A stretch of DNA of 64,000 nt from Laguncularia racemosa. Its lineage: Eukaryota; Streptophyta; Magnoliopsida; Myrtales; Combretaceae. Positions 63,750-64,000 of the stretch are shown piece by piece (the stretch's first letter is position 1; each line of letters starts with the position of its first letter). The stretch covers positions 3,720,001 to 3,784,000 of the forward strand of contig JBBMOL010000057.1 of assembly GCA_037954665.1 (NCBI GenBank). Direction: 5' to 3'. Under the pieces are notes generated by a model. The model was given only the letters and a program-made list of their open reading frames with translations. It made no database searches and was not told the DNA's origin. The translations under genes and the position numbers were made by a program.

Positions 63750-64000
63750 TAATCATGTTGCCTTCTGTTGGAGTGCAATCGAAACAACCTCCTTTGTTAA
63801 ACTAAATGGCAATCACATCATGTCAATTGGTGAGTGAAACGACTTCTCTCCAACCTTCCACTAATTTCTAAAGGTTTGATAATCATGTTTTCCAATTTAC
63901 TCAACCCGAAGAGCTGTATAATATATTCCCATATTTTTTTAATGATTTTATTATATCTTATTTTAAAATATTTATATTAAATTAAAAAATAAAATTTAAA
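63750..64000. other. Window end, AT-rich, no gene seen
   Basis: Nothing supported. Confidence 0.4.

Overview
This is plant nuclear DNA. The evidence is a split-intron gene for granule-bound starch synthase I with a plastid transit peptide, plant-type LTR retrotransposons (Tat/Ogre-, Athila- and Tekay-like), an L1-type LINE, AT-rich intergenic DNA and a probable organelle-derived block. The starch synthase reads like that of a dicot. I cannot name the species.

Layout: 1-6.7 kb is AT-rich intergenic DNA with a possible Tourist-type MITE (70-962) and a large foldback (2176-2822). 6.7-15 kb holds two rearranged pieces of one Tat/Ogre-like retrotransposon family. The first is a minus-strand LTR + primer-binding site + extra ORF1 (DUF7745/plant-mobile-domain-like). 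The second is a plus-strand integrase fragment + 81-bp tandem repeats + 3' LTR. 15-29.5 kb is low-copy DNA with two small genes (17551-17832 minus; 25401-26228 plus) whose products end in the same kind of motif, APxFDGLxxxET(L/I)V. The same stretch has a scattered 39-bp minisatellite and a possible hAT-type MITE.

29.5-53 kb is a retrotransposon nest. A decayed 12.6-kb Athila-like element (minus) sits against the LTR/primer-site remnant of a second Athila-like element. That LTR interrupts the endonuclease ORF of an L1 LINE. The LINE's ORF1 is interrupted at its other end by a Tekay-like chromovirus (plus). 53-59.2 kb is the single well-preserved large gene, GBSSI, with 13 coding exons encoding 609 residues, plus its promoter. 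60.7-62.1 kb is a probable nuclear copy of mitochondrial DNA. The rest is intergenic.

Functionally, the two small genes and GBSSI are the only loci that look intact. GBSSI would make amylose in plastids. The retroelements are pseudogenes, with many in-frame stops of the kind left by loss of methylated cytosines. All calls come from reading the sequence by eye; no database search was run.
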